Source of the DNA: Paenibacillus amylolyticus
GTDB lineage: Bacteria; Bacillota; Bacilli; Paenibacillales; Paenibacillaceae
Assembly (NCBI RefSeq): GCF_001570725.1
Contig: NZ_BCNV01000001.1
Location: 620,001 to 684,000, forward strand
Direction: 5' to 3'
Length of the DNA: 64,000 bases
Shown here: positions 1 through 9,237 of the stretch, in pieces
How positions within the stretch are numbered: position 1 is the stretch's first letter
Layout of the letters: the number at the start of each line of letters is the position of its first letter
Notes under the pieces: model-generated
What the model was told of the DNA's origin: nothing
The model's database searches: none
The model's input: the letters and a program-made list of their open reading frames with translations, nothing else
Translations under genes and position numbers: made by a program

Positions 1-65
1 AGCAACAGATTATTACATCTGCGTTGAAGCAAACGACGAAGAATAATATTCCACTGGGGAGGTAA
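1..65 (+). CDS. odhA: 3' end of 2-oxoglutarate dehydrogenase E1 (odhA), partial
   Basis: An open frame enters from the left edge and stops at TAA 63-65, six bases before the odhB start. The 20 visible residues carry no diagnostic motif. The call rests on position, because the E1 gene directly precedes the E2 gene in Bacillota. The odhB ribosome site (GGGGAGGT) overlaps this stop, which suggests tight operon coupling. A second frame stopping at about 46 is also open, so the reading frame is an inference. Confidence 0.5.
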   Translation, partial: QQIITSALKQTTKNNIPLGR

Positions 66-70
66 CAGCT

Positions 71-1336
71 GTGAGTGAAATTAAAGTACCTGCAATGGGT
101 GAGTCAATAACTGAGGGAACTGTATCCAGATGGATGGTCAAAGAAGGGGATACCGTTAATCAGGGTGATGTGCTTCTTGAACTGGAAACGGACAAAGTAA
201 ATATCGAAATCAGCGCAGAAGAAAGTGGCGTGCTGGAGAAGATCATTCGTCAGGAAGGGGAGACGGTAGAGATCGGTGAAACGATCGGTACACTCTCGGC
301 TGGATCTGGAGGAGGAAGCGGTGCACCCGCTTCCGAACCGGCAGCAGCTGAAGAGAAAAAGGCCGCTACGCCTGCACCTGAAGCTCCAACACCACCGGCA
401 CCTGTTGCGGCAGCACCAGAGTCATCCGATAGTGGCAAGACAGCTTCACCATCTGCCCGTAAATTGGCACGTGAGCGTGGTATCGAGTTGGATCAGGTTC
501 AGAGCAAAGATCCGATTGGACGGGTATACCAGGATGATGTGAAGAGCCATAGCAATCAGGCGCCTGCTCCTCCACCTGCAACTAAAGCTCCAGCGGCATC
601 AAGTGCTCCGGCAGCGGGAAGTTCCACCTATACCAAACCAGTGGAGCGTCAACGCATGTCTCGTCGCCGTGCGACCATTGCCAAACGTCTGGTAGAGGCT
701 CAGCAGACAGCAGCCATGTTGACTACGTTTAATGAAGTAGATATGACTGCGATCATGGATGTACGTAAACGCCGTAAGGACAAGTTCAAAGAGAAGCATG
801 AGATCAACTTGGGCTTCATGTCCTTCTTCACCAAAGCAGTTGTGGGAGCTTTGAAAAAGTTCCCGACAATTAACGCAGAGATTGATGGCGAAGATGTTGT
901 ACTCAAGAAGTATTATGATATCGGCATCGCCGTATCTGCGAAGGAAGGACTGGTTGTACCTGTTGTACGTGATGCTGATCGTCTGGGTTTTGCCGAGATC
1001 GAGAAGAGCATTGCGGACCTGGCATCCAAAGCTCGTTCCAATACGCTGGCATTGTCTGATCTGCAAGGTGGAACGTTCACCATCACCAATGGTGGAACAT
1101 TTGGTTCCTTGTTATCTACACCAATCCTGAATACACCTCAAGTAGGTATTTTGGGGATGCATAAGATTCAGCTTCGTCCAGTGGCAATTGATGCAGAGCG
1201 GATGGAGAATCGTCCGATGATGTACATCGCGTTGTCCTATGATCACCGGATTATCGACGGCAGTGAAGCCGTACGTTTCCTGGTGACCGTAAAAGAACTG
1301 CTTGAAGACCCGGAATCGCTGTTAATTGAAGGTTAA
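71..1336 (+). CDS. odhB: Dihydrolipoyllysine succinyltransferase, E2 of 2-oxoglutarate dehydrogenase
   Basis: E2 core of the TCA-cycle 2-oxoglutarate dehydrogenase complex, which transfers the succinyl group from lipoyl-lysine to CoA. Residues 1-75 form a lipoyl domain with the ETDKVN motif (Lys42 is the lipoylation site). An Ala/Pro-rich linker follows, then a peripheral subunit-binding domain at about 125-158 ([10 protein letters not shown]...GRVYQDDV), a second flexible linker, and the catalytic domain from about 195. The active-site signature YDHRIIDG (His392, Asp396) lies near the C terminus. The 421-residue length is normal. It starts at GTG 71 behind GGGGAGGT. The lipoyl and catalytic sequence (MGESITEG) fits the succinyl-transferring branch better than pyruvate dehydrogenase E2. 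It is probably cotranscribed with odhA. Confidence 0.93.
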   Translation: MSEIKVPAMGESITEGTVSRWMVKEGDTVNQGDVLLELETDKVNIEISAEESGVLEKIIRQEGETVEIGETIGTLSAGSGGGSGAPASEPAAAEEKKAATPAPEAPTPPAPVAAAPESSDSGKTASPSARKLARERGIELDQVQSKDPIGRVYQDDVKSHSNQAPAPPPATKAPAASSAPAAGSSTYTKPVERQRMSRRRATIAKRLVEAQQTAAMLTTFNEVDMTAIMDVRKRRKDKFKEKHEINLGFMSFFTKAVVGALKKFPTINAEIDGEDVVLKKYYDIGIAVSAKEGLVVPVVRDADRLGFAEIEKSIADLASKARSNTLALSDLQGGTFTITNGGTFGSLLSTPILNTPQVGILGMHKIQLRPVAIDAERMENRPMMYIALSYDHRIIDGSEAVRFLVTVKELLEDPESLLIEG

Positions 1337-1381
1337 TCCATAAGGTTTGATCATAGCTATTATTCATATTGTTTAACAAGA

Positions 1382-1436
1382 AAGCCCCTGAACTGGAGCG
1401 CAGCGTGAGCTGTACACATCCGATTCAGGGGCTTCT
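1382..1436. terminator. Bidirectional terminator between odhB and the hydrolase gene
   Basis: AAGCCCCTGAA (1382-1392) and TTCAGGGGCTT (1424-1434) are perfect inverted repeats with a 31-base loop. They lie between two convergent genes, with T/A-rich flanks on both sides, so the structure could end both transcripts. Confidence 0.7.
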
Positions 1437-1465
1437 TGTAATTGGTTATATAGTTTTCAGATCAT

Positions 1466-2446
1466 TTATATAGTGTCAGCCATCTCAGCAGGGCTCACTG
1501 CATCGTCGTGTTCACTAGAGTTAGGTGTATTCCGCTCTAGCCAGCTCACAACGTGCTGGGCCACTTCTGTTCGGTTCGTCTCATGCAGCATTTCATGGCG
1601 CCCACCTGGATACAGGTGGTACTCAATATTCTCCAGATGAAGCTTCTTATACTGAGAGACCAGATTAAGAACGCCTTTGCCATGAAGTCCAACAGGGTCC
1701 TTCTCACCGGAGAACAGATAAACGGGTTTATGTTTAGGTATGCGCTCCATATTGTGTGGAAGATGAACTTCAAGCAGCAATTTGAAGAAATCGCGGAAGA
1801 ATCCTGCTGTACAGACCGCTCCGCACATGGGATCATCAATAAATCGTTGAACCTCTTGCGTGTCCCGGGACAACCAGTCAAACGGAGTCGTCGCAGGGCG
1901 GAAAGAGCGGTTAAATCCACCGAATACAATCGCATTAAGCAGCATGCTGGGATGAGTAGCCCCCTGAATGCCACACTGCAAGAAGGCCAGTTTCTCTCCA
2001 AACCGGAGAAGACCACGTCTGCCATTGGTCCCGGATAAAATAAAGGCATGGTACCGCTCATGACCAGCGTACATGAGATGTTGTACCAAGAACGAGCCCA
2101 TACTGTGCCCCATTAGAAACAGAGGCACCCCAGGGTTCTCCTTGGCGGCTACTTCGCCCAGATTGATCATATCACTTGCCATCCAGCGGAAGGCATCGAT
2201 TCCAGCATTACCGAGCAAGCTGGCATTCTCCACGGTTTTGCCATGACCCCGATGGTCATTGGCATAGACCGCGTAACCGTGTCGGGTAAGAGTGTCGGCA
2301 AACTCGGCGTATCGGGCTGCAGTCTCACCCATGCCGTGTGCGATTTGCACGACGCCCTTAACATTGCATTCCGGATCGGGAAGCCAGCGGTACACATGAA
2401 TACGGGTACCTTCACTACCGACCAAGGCAAAGGTAGATTCCTGCAT
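1466..2446 (-). CDS. Alpha/beta hydrolase, monoacylglycerol-lipase/S33-like
   Basis: Serine hydrolase of the alpha/beta fold (Hydrolase_4 / monoglyceride-lipase type). The substrate cannot be named from sequence. HGMGE (about residue 37) forms the oxyanion region, GHSMGS holds the nucleophile Ser115, and an Asp (GEKDPVG) and a His (GGRHEMLHE) towards the C terminus complete the triad. A longer frame begins at a GTG at 2467, but that stretch contains AAGGAGGA, which is the ribosome site for the ATG at 2446. The 326-residue start is therefore preferred. There is no signal peptide. It lies 41 bases downstream of manA on the same strand and probably shares its transcript. Confidence 0.82.
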   Translation of the reverse strand: MQESTFALVGSEGTRIHVYRWLPDPECNVKGVVQIAHGMGETAARYAEFADTLTRHGYAVYANDHRGHGKTVENASLLGNAGIDAFRWMASDMINLGEVAAKENPGVPLFLMGHSMGSFLVQHLMYAGHERYHAFILSGTNGRRGLLRFGEKLAFLQCGIQGATHPSMLLNAIVFGGFNRSFRPATTPFDWLSRDTQEVQRFIDDPMCGAVCTAGFFRDFFKLLLEVHLPHNMERIPKHKPVYLFSGEKDPVGLHGKGVLNLVSQYKKLHLENIEYHLYPGGRHEMLHETNRTEVAQHVVSWLERNTPNSSEHDDAVSPAEMADTI

Positions 2447-2487
2447 CTCGTGTAATTCCTCCTTCACAGGTTACATATAAGCTTGAT

Positions 2488-3465
2488 TTATGGCAGGTAA
2501 GAGCGAAGAACAGTGGTATTTCCATCTAATGTATAGGAACCCAGATTGGCTGGCAAGAGATAACATTGTCCGGCTTTCAATTCAATGTTGTCTGATTCAG
2601 CATGTGCCCACGACAGCGTTCCTTCGCCTTCACAGACAACGAGAATCGTGAAGCTATCAGGATTGGTGGAGAGTTCCCAACGTTCAGTCACGATGCCTTT
2701 TTCGACCACAAAATAAGGGCATTCCGCAAGCTTGAGCCATTCACCAGGAGTAGCGTTGTTTGTTTTCATTGTTGAGGCACCTGCGCCCTCATAGGCGGTT
2801 ACATTCAACGAGTCTTCAACATGCAACTCACGTGGCTTGCCATCCAGCCCTGGACGATTGTAATCGTAGATCCGATACGTCGTATCCGAGTTTTGCTGAA
2901 TCTCAGCGACAACCACACCCGCACAGAGCGCATGTACCGTTCCTGCAGGGATAAAGAACGTATCACCAGCTTCAACAGGAACCTGACGAAGGGTATCCAT
3001 CACCGTACCGTTCTCCAATGCTTCTTTCAATGTTGCACGGTCCACACCTTCATTTAAGCCATAGATGATGTGTGCGCCCGGTTTTGCGTCGAGTACATAC
3101 CACATTTCTGTTTTGCCAAGCTCGCCAGGAGGAAGTGCCTCGTACTCGTCTGTCGGATGAACCTGAACGGACAGGTCATCGTTGCAGTCGAGCAATTTAA
3201 TCAAAAGGGGGAAACGTCCACCTTTCTCGGAAACGCCTTTGGTCCCAAGCCATTCGGTGCCCAGCTGTTCACGAACTTCATCCAGACCCTTGCCAGCAAG
3301 TGCTCCATTTAATACCTTGGTTGTACCATTGGGATGATCTGCAATCATCCAGCCTTCTCCAATATGTCCTTCAGGGGGCGTAAGGCCAAATTGCTCCAGC
3401 GCACGACCGCCCCACACACGTTCTTTGAATTCAGGTTGGAATTGTAATGGGTATGGCGTAGACAT
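2488..3465 (-). CDS. manA: Mannose-6-phosphate isomerase, class I
   Basis: Zinc-dependent aldose-ketose isomerase that interconverts mannose 6-phosphate and fructose 6-phosphate. The cupin metal site is visible as QVHP (Gln101, His103), Glu120 in KTEMWYV and His178 in PAGTVHAL. The basic catalytic segment YRIYDYNR follows. At 325 residues it is the short Bacillus-type class I form (ManA/Pmi/GmuF). It starts at ATG 3465 behind AGGAGAG. It is the first gene of a two-gene minus-strand unit with the hydrolase. No PTS mannose permease is nearby, so a biosynthetic role (GDP-mannose or polysaccharide) is as likely as mannose catabolism. Confidence 0.92.
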   Translation of the reverse strand: MSTPYPLQFQPEFKERVWGGRALEQFGLTPPEGHIGEGWMIADHPNGTTKVLNGALAGKGLDEVREQLGTEWLGTKGVSEKGGRFPLLIKLLDCNDDLSVQVHPTDEYEALPPGELGKTEMWYVLDAKPGAHIIYGLNEGVDRATLKEALENGTVMDTLRQVPVEAGDTFFIPAGTVHALCAGVVVAEIQQNSDTTYRIYDYNRPGLDGKPRELHVEDSLNVTAYEGAGASTMKTNNATPGEWLKLAECPYFVVEKGIVTERWELSTNPDSFTILVVCEGEGTLSWAHAESDNIELKAGQCYLLPANLGSYTLDGNTTVLRSYLP

Positions 3466-3654
3466 CAGTAATCTCTCCTCTAGTATATGAAATGGTGGAT
3501 CGCTTTAATCAGTCATGGGCATGTAGTCGCCATGAACAAACAAGTGAATACGTTTGCATATGTGTATGTAGAACACAGATCGCAGTAAGAGAACGCCAGT
3601 AATGGCTCACCTTGCGACTGTGTCTAGTTTATTGTATTTGGTGAACAAAGGAAA

Positions 3655-4239
3655 TTATTTTTTCTCGATTCCGATCAGAAAAGGAGAAGTCTCTCGCTGT
3701 AATTGGCGATACATCACGACCTGTGCCTGTTCTACCGGCAGGGCAGAAGACCATTCCAATACAGCTTCTGCTTCCTGTGCCCCTCCGTCATGACCGGGGT
3801 AGAGCACAACCGTAATGATCCCGCGAGTACGTAATAAAGCGAGTGCGGCTTCGAGTGCAGCGATCGTGCTGTCTGTCTCGGTGATGATCGAGGAATCTGC
3901 ACTTTCTGAAGGCAGGTACCCCAGATTGAACATGACCGCCCCAACTTCACCAACCCATGACTCAGGCACCGCTTCTGCCATTCGTTCATGGCTTAGTTGA
4001 AGCATGGAGATGGAGCCAAGCTTGGCTTCGTCGTCTTGTTTTCGAATCCGAGCCTGTGCCAGCGTGAGGGCCTCACTTTGAATATCAAATCCAATGACTT
4101 GACCACGTCTGCCTACTTGTTGTGCCAGAAATAGTGTGTCTGCTCCTGTGCCGACGGTTGCATCTATGGCCAGATCACCTGGCTGCAGACGGGAAGCAAT
4201 CCACTGATGCGCACAGCTGAGAACTGAAAGAAAGCCCAT
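3655..4239 (-). CDS. mnmM: tRNA mnm5(s2)U methyltransferase MnmM (YtqB family)
   Basis: Class I SAM-dependent methyltransferase of the YtqB family. In B. subtilis the YtqB/MnmM enzyme methylates nm5(s2)U to mnm5(s2)U at tRNA wobble position 34. The SAM-binding loop DATVGTGADT is at residues 26-35, and NLGYLP (105-110) occupies the catalytic-loop position of RlmI/rRNA-methylase-like folds. The 194-residue length is typical. It starts at ATG 4239, the base next to the stop of the upstream radical-SAM gene, so the two are translationally coupled. The pairing with a YtqA homologue strongly supports the role. Older annotations call this family 'rRNA methylase'. Confidence 0.88.
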   Translation of the reverse strand: MGFLSVLSCAHQWIASRLQPGDLAIDATVGTGADTLFLAQQVGRRGQVIGFDIQSEALTLAQARIRKQDDEAKLGSISMLQLSHERMAEAVPESWVGEVGAVMFNLGYLPSESADSSIITETDSTIAALEAALALLRTRGIITVVLYPGHDGGAQEAEAVLEWSSALPVEQAQVVMYRQLQRETSPFLIGIEKK

Positions 4240-5193
4240 CTATGCTCGCCTCCAATACTTACCTTGCCAGGAATCCCGCTCTCGCAGCTCACGATCAATG
4301 GAGTTCAACACTTCCCATTTGTTCATAGACCACATCGGTCCAATCAGCAGATCACGCGGTGCGTCCCCTGTAAGGCGGTGTACAATCATTTCCGGTGGAA
4401 GCATCTCCAGTGTATCTACGATCAGCTTAATATACTCGTTCTGATCCAGAAAACGTAAAAGACCGGCTTCGTATTGCTTTACCATTGGTGTTTTGCGCAT
4501 CAGATGCAGCAGGTGAATCTTGATGCCCTGTACATCCATGTTGGCGACGGCACGTCCAGTATCCAGCATCATTTCATGCGTCTCTTGAGGCAGACCATAT
4601 ATGATATGTGTGCACACACGTATATTCCGTTTGCGCAGTTTCTCAACGGCTTCTTCGTAACACTTCGTGTCGTGCGCCCGATTGATCAATGTCGATGTGG
4701 AATCATGGATGGTTTGCAGCCCCATCTCAACCCACAGGTAGGTGCGCTCGTTCAGTTCAGCCAAATAATCAACGACGTCATCTGGCAAACAGTCCGGGCG
4801 AGTGGCGATGGACAAACCAACAACACCGGGTTGCTCTAGAATTTCTTCAAAATATTCGCGCAGCTCCTCAACCGGAGCATACGTGTTGGTATAGGCTTGG
4901 AAGTAGCCAATATAATGGGCTGTAGGCCACTTGAGATGTTGTTTATCTCTTATCGTATTGAACTGGGTGACCAGATCTTCACGTCTGCTACCAGCAAAAT
5001 CACCTGATCCACGCGCACTGCAGAAGGTGCAGCCACCTTTGGCAATTGAACCGTCACGGTTCGGACAGGTGAAGCCGGCATCCAGCATCACTTTGAAAAC
5101 CTTATTGTTAAATTGGTCGCGCATCTCGTAATTCCAGGTATGGAATCGTTTATCTCCCCACAGAAGAGGGGGCTGTAATGCAGGTGCATTCAT
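4240..5193 (-). CDS. mnmL: Radical SAM protein MnmL (YtqA family)
   Basis: Radical-SAM enzyme of the TIGR01212/YhcC-YtqA family. In B. subtilis YtqA (MnmL) acts before YtqB (MnmM) in converting cmnm5(s2)U to mnm5(s2)U in tRNA. The family's atypical cluster motif CX11CX2C is present as Cys43, Cys55 and Cys58, instead of the usual CX3CX2C. The TIM-barrel core follows (GYFQAYTNTYAP, then VGLSIATRPDC). The start at ATG 5193 has an AAAGGAG ribosome site. It abuts mnmM with no gap. These Gram-positive enzymes replace the bifunctional MnmC of Gram-negatives. Confidence 0.88.
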   Translation of the reverse strand: MNAPALQPPLLWGDKRFHTWNYEMRDQFNNKVFKVMLDAGFTCPNRDGSIAKGGCTFCSARGSGDFAGSRREDLVTQFNTIRDKQHLKWPTAHYIGYFQAYTNTYAPVEELREYFEEILEQPGVVGLSIATRPDCLPDDVVDYLAELNERTYLWVEMGLQTIHDSTSTLINRAHDTKCYEEAVEKLRKRNIRVCTHIIYGLPQETHEMMLDTGRAVANMDVQGIKIHLLHLMRKTPMVKQYEAGLLRFLDQNEYIKLIVDTLEMLPPEMIVHRLTGDAPRDLLIGPMWSMNKWEVLNSIDRELRERDSWQGKYWRRA

Positions 5194-5511
5194 CTTTAAG
5201 GTACTCCTTTGGCAGTCGAATTACAGTAATCATACGTGAACAAAAGAAGAAGCGCTATGCGATTTCCGTCAATGACGATCGATAGCGATTATTGGTGTCT
5301 TCATGAACATGTATCATTGTATCAAAAAACTGAAAAAAAAGGGAATCGAAACGCAAAAACAGGCCGTAAAATCAAGGTTTTCTGCTTGCTATAGTTTACA
5401 CCTTGTGTTATATTTAAATCAACGTCAGACACCATCTAATGGGTATTATTCATCATAGCATTTGAATCAACGTTGACGTCATGGACCATACTATACCGTG
5501 AGGTGATATGA
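5194..5511. other. Intergenic region between mnmL and a small unknown gene
   Basis: This is a 318-base AT-rich divergent region that must hold promoters for both flanking genes. It contains two direct copies of AATCAACGT about 48 bases apart (near 5418 and 5465), and a TGACGTCA palindrome just after the second copy. No -35/-10 pair with good spacing stood out. No RNA element was recognised. Confidence 0.4.
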
Positions 5512-5712
5512 ATGAATTCCCAAGTTAAAAACAATGAATTGAATCATGTGTCTGTTGAATTGACGGCAGAAGAAGCCCTGGCATTAACAGGTGTTCGTTT
5601 TAATGGAAATCCGAAAGTGAAAGCGGCTGCAAGACAAAAAGTTCGCGATGCTTTCGAAAAGACATTTGATTTTTCACACCAAGATAAGGTAGACTATGAA
5701 CTACTAAAGTAG
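5512..5712 (+). CDS. Small conserved-looking protein of unknown function
   Basis: This 66-residue soluble, charged protein is not recognised. The first 15 residues are polar. The rest is probably alpha-helical (TAEEALALTG, then KVKAAARQKVRDAFEKTF). There are no cysteines, signal peptide or membrane segment. Translation is supported by GAGGTG six bases before ATG 5512 and by a well-formed terminator directly after the stop, so it appears to be a single-gene transcript. An alternative ATG at 5508 is in another frame and closes quickly. Confidence 0.65.
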   Translation: MNSQVKNNELNHVSVELTAEEALALTGVRFNGNPKVKAAARQKVRDAFEKTFDFSHQDKVDYELLK

Positions 5713-5740
5713 TTGGACCCCAATTCCAAATAAATCGAAG

Positions 5741-5792
5741 AGGGAATCTTTGAGATTTGCCCAAAGTGGCAGATCCGAAGATTCCCTTTTCA
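5741..5792 (+). terminator. Rho-independent terminator after the 66-residue gene
   Basis: AGGGAATCTT (5741-5750) pairs perfectly with AAGATTCCCT (5778-5787), followed by a short T run. It separates the small gene from trmB. Confidence 0.75.
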
Positions 5793-5864
5793 TTGCTCTT
5801 TACAATTTGCCGGTTCTTCGGCAAAATAAGTCTGAGACAAGTATGGGACAAACGGAGGAATAAA

Positions 5865-6608
5865 ATGCGTTTACGTGGCAGAAAAGGGATAAGAGAAAAT
5901 CTGGAGCAACAAGTCGATCTTGTTGTACTGGACCCCAAGCAGCACAAAGGAAAATGGTCGGAACTGTTTGGCAATGACCATCCGATCTTCGTGGAATTTG
6001 GTATGGGTAAAGGGCAATTTATCAGCCAAATGAGTTATAAATATCCGGAATTCAATTTTATCGGTATTGATATGTATGATGAACTGGTACGACGTGCCAG
6101 TGAGAAAGCTCGTAATGCATGGAGTCAGGCTGATGTGGAGACACCTCCGAACTTGAAGCTTGCGCTGGCGAATATTGAACAGATTGAAGAAGTTTTTGAG
6201 CCGGAAGAACTGGAACGCATTTATTTGAACTTCAGTGATCCTTGGCCAAAAGCAAAGCATGCACGCCGTCGGTTGACGCACCCGCGTTTCCTGAAGAAAT
6301 ATACGGAACTGCTTAATCCAAAAGGACAGATCCATTTCAAAACCGACTCGGAGACACTGTTTGATTTCTCACTCAACGCCATTTCCGACTTTGGTCTGCA
6401 AATGACGAATCTGTCTTTGAACCTGCATCGCGATGGATTGAACGAAGAACATGTAATGACCGAGTACGAGCAGAAATTCATGGGCAAAGGCATGAACATT
6501 CACCGCGTTGAAGTGATCGTTGGTGAAGAGGCCTTGCGTGAGTATCAGCAGATACGTCTGGACAAGTATAAAGTTCGTGAAGCTTCGGATGAGTCTGGCG
6601 AAGAATAG
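5865..6608 (+). CDS. trmB: tRNA (guanine-N7-)-methyltransferase
   Basis: Methylates G46 in the tRNA variable loop to m7G using SAM. The SAM loop EFGMGKG is at residues 44-50 and the family signature SDPWPK is at 124-129, followed by a basic stretch (KHARRRL) that contacts tRNA. The frame is open further upstream to a TTG at 5757, but that would run through the preceding terminator. The ATG at 5865 has a good ribosome site (ACGGAGGA) and gives the canonical N terminus MRLRGR at 247 residues. It stands alone, with terminators on both sides. Confidence 0.93.
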   Translation: MRLRGRKGIRENLEQQVDLVVLDPKQHKGKWSELFGNDHPIFVEFGMGKGQFISQMSYKYPEFNFIGIDMYDELVRRASEKARNAWSQADVETPPNLKLALANIEQIEEVFEPEELERIYLNFSDPWPKAKHARRRLTHPRFLKKYTELLNPKGQIHFKTDSETLFDFSLNAISDFGLQMTNLSLNLHRDGLNEEHVMTEYEQKFMGKGMNIHRVEVIVGEEALREYQQIRLDKYKVREASDESGEE

Positions 6609-6642
6609 GAACAGGAATAAAATAAAATTAAATTTATATAAG

Positions 6643-6694
6643 AAGAGCGACTGATGAGGTGAATGATTCATTCTCATAGGTCGCTCTTTTTTTG
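6643..6694 (+). terminator. Terminator after trmB
   Basis: AAGAGCGAC (6643-6651) pairs with GTCGCTCTT (6680-6688), followed by a T run of seven. It also lies just before the 3' end of the convergent AraC-family gene, so it may serve both strands. Confidence 0.8.
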
Positions 6695-6743
6695 AATTTA
6701 CAATCGATGTACATTACTCCATAAACTCATGTCTGGTATGATT

Positions 6744-8996
6744 TCAAAAGTTCTCTGAATGGAATTCTTTGCGGCGATAATCGTTCGGTGTAACACCGTT
6801 GAACTTTTTGAACATGCGGTAGAAGTAGGAACTGTTGGTGAACCCGGTTCTCTCGGCAATATCGGCAACGGAATTCTCAGTCTCTACCAGCAGATGCTGA
6901 GCTTTAGCTATCCGGGTTTCGTTAATTACATCCGTGAGCCCTTTCAGGGTGAGCTGTTTGTAGAGCCTGCTCACATAGATGGGCGACATGCCCAGTTCAT
7001 CTGCAATCGAGGTTAGACAGAGATTGGGATCAGCATAGTCCCGCTCTATAATGCCATTGATTCTACGAATCAACTCTTCATGCTTCAGTGTGCGTTTCTC
7101 CTCGACTTTGGAACCAAGCTCATCAAACATCCGATAGAAGTGTTCATGTACTTCACTGATGTCTTCAGCGTCTTTGACAGGCAGCATTAAACCATCGGAG
7201 ACGGAATCAAGCGTGAGCTGATTGTTCTTCTTGAGGGTATTTCGTACATGATTCAATGTCATCGTCAGATGGGATAAAGCTAGCTGGAAGACGGTAAACG
7301 GATAGGCGGCTGTCTCGCCGACGATGTCTGCATAGACTTGTTTGGCTTCTCTCGTCTTGCCTGTCATTAGATAATCGACAAGTTGTCTTTCCTTACCTGC
7401 CGGGAATGCGTATTCTTTCGTGTGATAAGCCATGATGTCAGCGGTATAGATTAGACAGCCTGGTCCCATGAACAAACGATGCAGTGAAGCTTCGGCTGAT
7501 CTGGTGTAGGATGCAATACTGTCTTCCAATGAATCTTCTTCCGTGCCGATGGTGCAGGAGATGGAGCATTTTAAATGGGTCATTACAGCAGCCTGCATCA
7601 TACGTAGCAATTCTTCGATCCGGTTAGGAGCAGGTTGGCCAAGTTGAGGGATTTCTTCTTTTTCATTGAAGATGAGTGTAATCAGATCGCGGCCCATGTC
7701 CACCGCTTCCGCATTATAGTGGAGATCAGCCGTCTCGGTGCATATGTTCATCATGGCGTATTTTACAAGCTGGGTCTCGTCACGATACGTTTCATTGAAT
7801 TCGGTAAAATGGTCAATCCGCAGTAATACTAGCCTGGAAGCACGTTGAACGTCAATGGAGGAACCATAGAACTTCATTCGTTCTTCCAGCATACCTCCGG
7901 TTACTGTTTCACGACCCTGCAGAGCTCCTCGCAGAAAATCCTGCCGTAACAAATGAAGACTGCCACGTCGCTCCGCTTCCATCACACGCAAACGAACAAG
8001 CACCTTATCAATGGGATGATATAGTTTTCGCGACACAAGGTAAGAGAGCAGCAAGCCTGCGATGAGAAGTCCGACACAAAACAGAATGGTATGTGTACGC
8101 ATACTCCGTATATCTGAGGTAATCAGATCATACGGTGTTATTCTCACATAACGCCAGCCCAGGTCATCGGGAGCGGTGTACGTAATGAGTGATTTTTCTC
8201 CGTCGACCTCCTCCGTAAAGTAAGCGGACTGCTGCATGTCCTGCATGATCGGCTGCATGAATGCTTCGCTGGAGAGATTTTTCATCAATGCACGGTCGCC
8301 AAAGTCAGATAAAAGGTCTCCATTCTCATTCACGATAAAAGTCTTGCCTGGTTGATCCACAGCATTCATATTCGGACTGAGCCAATCATCCTTGATATTA
8401 ACGATGACGGCATAGTTTAGTTTGGCGTTGTCATTGATTGTGTCATAACAGAGATAGGTGTAGCTGTTAACCTCTGTCGCTTCGGTAGAACCGACCTGAT
8501 ATGTACGCGGGATGGGCACAAAAGGTTTATAGTCATGGAAGCTCTGAAGGATACTTGTAATCCCCTGATCGTCGATCTCCGCGAAGGACTGTTGCCCATT
8601 GCGCACGTCGGAACTGATAAAGAACTCATTGCTTTTGGAGTTATATACATAGATGGATTCGATAAAAGGAAGGGACATACGGTAGTTGTCGAGCTGCTCC
8701 ATCGCCGATGTGATCTCATAGATATTGGGTTTGGAATAGAGTAGTAATGAAGAGATGGTGTAGTCTTGATAAATCTGATATGACAATGATTTTGCAGTCT
8801 CGGTCATTTTGGCCACTTCACGGCTGGTTTGAGTAAGACTGTTCATATCTGTCCGATATACTTGGCGAAGAGCAATACGATTATAATTGACGTACAAAAT
8901 AGAGGAAGCCACAAGCAAGGTAGCGATAGTGCTGATAATAATGCCGATCAGAATTCGTGTAAAGACCATCTGACTGTCCTCTGAACGTTTACGCAT
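6744..8996 (-). CDS. Membrane-bound AraC-family transcriptional regulator (YesN-like sensor)
   Basis: One-component regulator in which an extracellular sensor and a DNA-binding domain share one chain. A first membrane helix lies at about 12-35 (ILIGIIISTIATLLVASS). An extracytoplasmic Cache-like region of about 240 residues follows, then a second helix near 280-305 (ILFCVGLLIAGLLLSYLV), a cytoplasmic linker, and a C-terminal AraC double helix-turn-helix ending in the family signature around SYFYRMFKKFNGVTPNDYRR. A frame extension reaches 9053, but ATG 8996 after AGGGGGA is the likelier start (750 residues). It is divergent from a CUT1 sugar transporter, the usual arrangement for Paenibacillus regulators that activate adjacent oligosaccharide-uptake genes. 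The ligand is unknown. Confidence 0.88.
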   Translation of the reverse strand: MRKRSEDSQMVFTRILIGIIISTIATLLVASSILYVNYNRIALRQVYRTDMNSLTQTSREVAKMTETAKSLSYQIYQDYTISSLLLYSKPNIYEITSAMEQLDNYRMSLPFIESIYVYNSKSNEFFISSDVRNGQQSFAEIDDQGITSILQSFHDYKPFVPIPRTYQVGSTEATEVNSYTYLCYDTINDNAKLNYAVIVNIKDDWLSPNMNAVDQPGKTFIVNENGDLLSDFGDRALMKNLSSEAFMQPIMQDMQQSAYFTEEVDGEKSLITYTAPDDLGWRYVRITPYDLITSDIRSMRTHTILFCVGLLIAGLLLSYLVSRKLYHPIDKVLVRLRVMEAERRGSLHLLRQDFLRGALQGRETVTGGMLEERMKFYGSSIDVQRASRLVLLRIDHFTEFNETYRDETQLVKYAMMNICTETADLHYNAEAVDMGRDLITLIFNEKEEIPQLGQPAPNRIEELLRMMQAAVMTHLKCSISCTIGTEEDSLEDSIASYTRSAEASLHRLFMGPGCLIYTADIMAYHTKEYAFPAGKERQLVDYLMTGKTREAKQVYADIVGETAAYPFTVFQLALSHLTMTLNHVRNTLKKNNQLTLDSVSDGLMLPVKDAEDISEVHEHFYRMFDELGSKVEEKRTLKHEELIRRINGIIERDYADPNLCLTSIADELGMSPIYVSRLYKQLTLKGLTDVINETRIAKAQHLLVETENSVADIAERTGFTNSSYFYRMFKKFNGVTPNDYRRKEFHSENF

Positions 8997-9111
8997 TCTC
9001 TTTCCCCCTCGGACCTCCTGTATTGGGTGAACAACGTAGAACTTCATATACATACGCTAGATTTCATATATGGATGAGCAGAAGAGCAAGAGTATCTTGA
9101 ATTATATATTA

Positions 9112-9125
9112 TGTATGCGTTTACA
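9112..9125. promoter_or_regulatory. Candidate CcpA cre site
   Basis: TGTATGCGTTTACA matches the catabolite-responsive element consensus TGWNANCGNTNWCA at all fixed positions but one (T instead of A at position 5). It lies between the regulator and the sugar ABC operon, a biologically sensible place for carbon-catabolite control. Confidence 0.45.
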
Positions 9126-9237
9126 TCAATGCTGGACGGGCCGTTTTGCCTGCTTTCTCTATATAAAGTTCAACTTTCGCTGGATTGTTCACTAGGTTTA
9201 GCCTATGCACGATATCAACATTTGTGAACGGATGTGT

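Noticed and set aside
5757..5864. N-terminal extension of trmB from TTG 5757
   Set aside because: It overlaps the terminator of the preceding gene and lacks a ribosome site. ATG 5865 gives the canonical protein.
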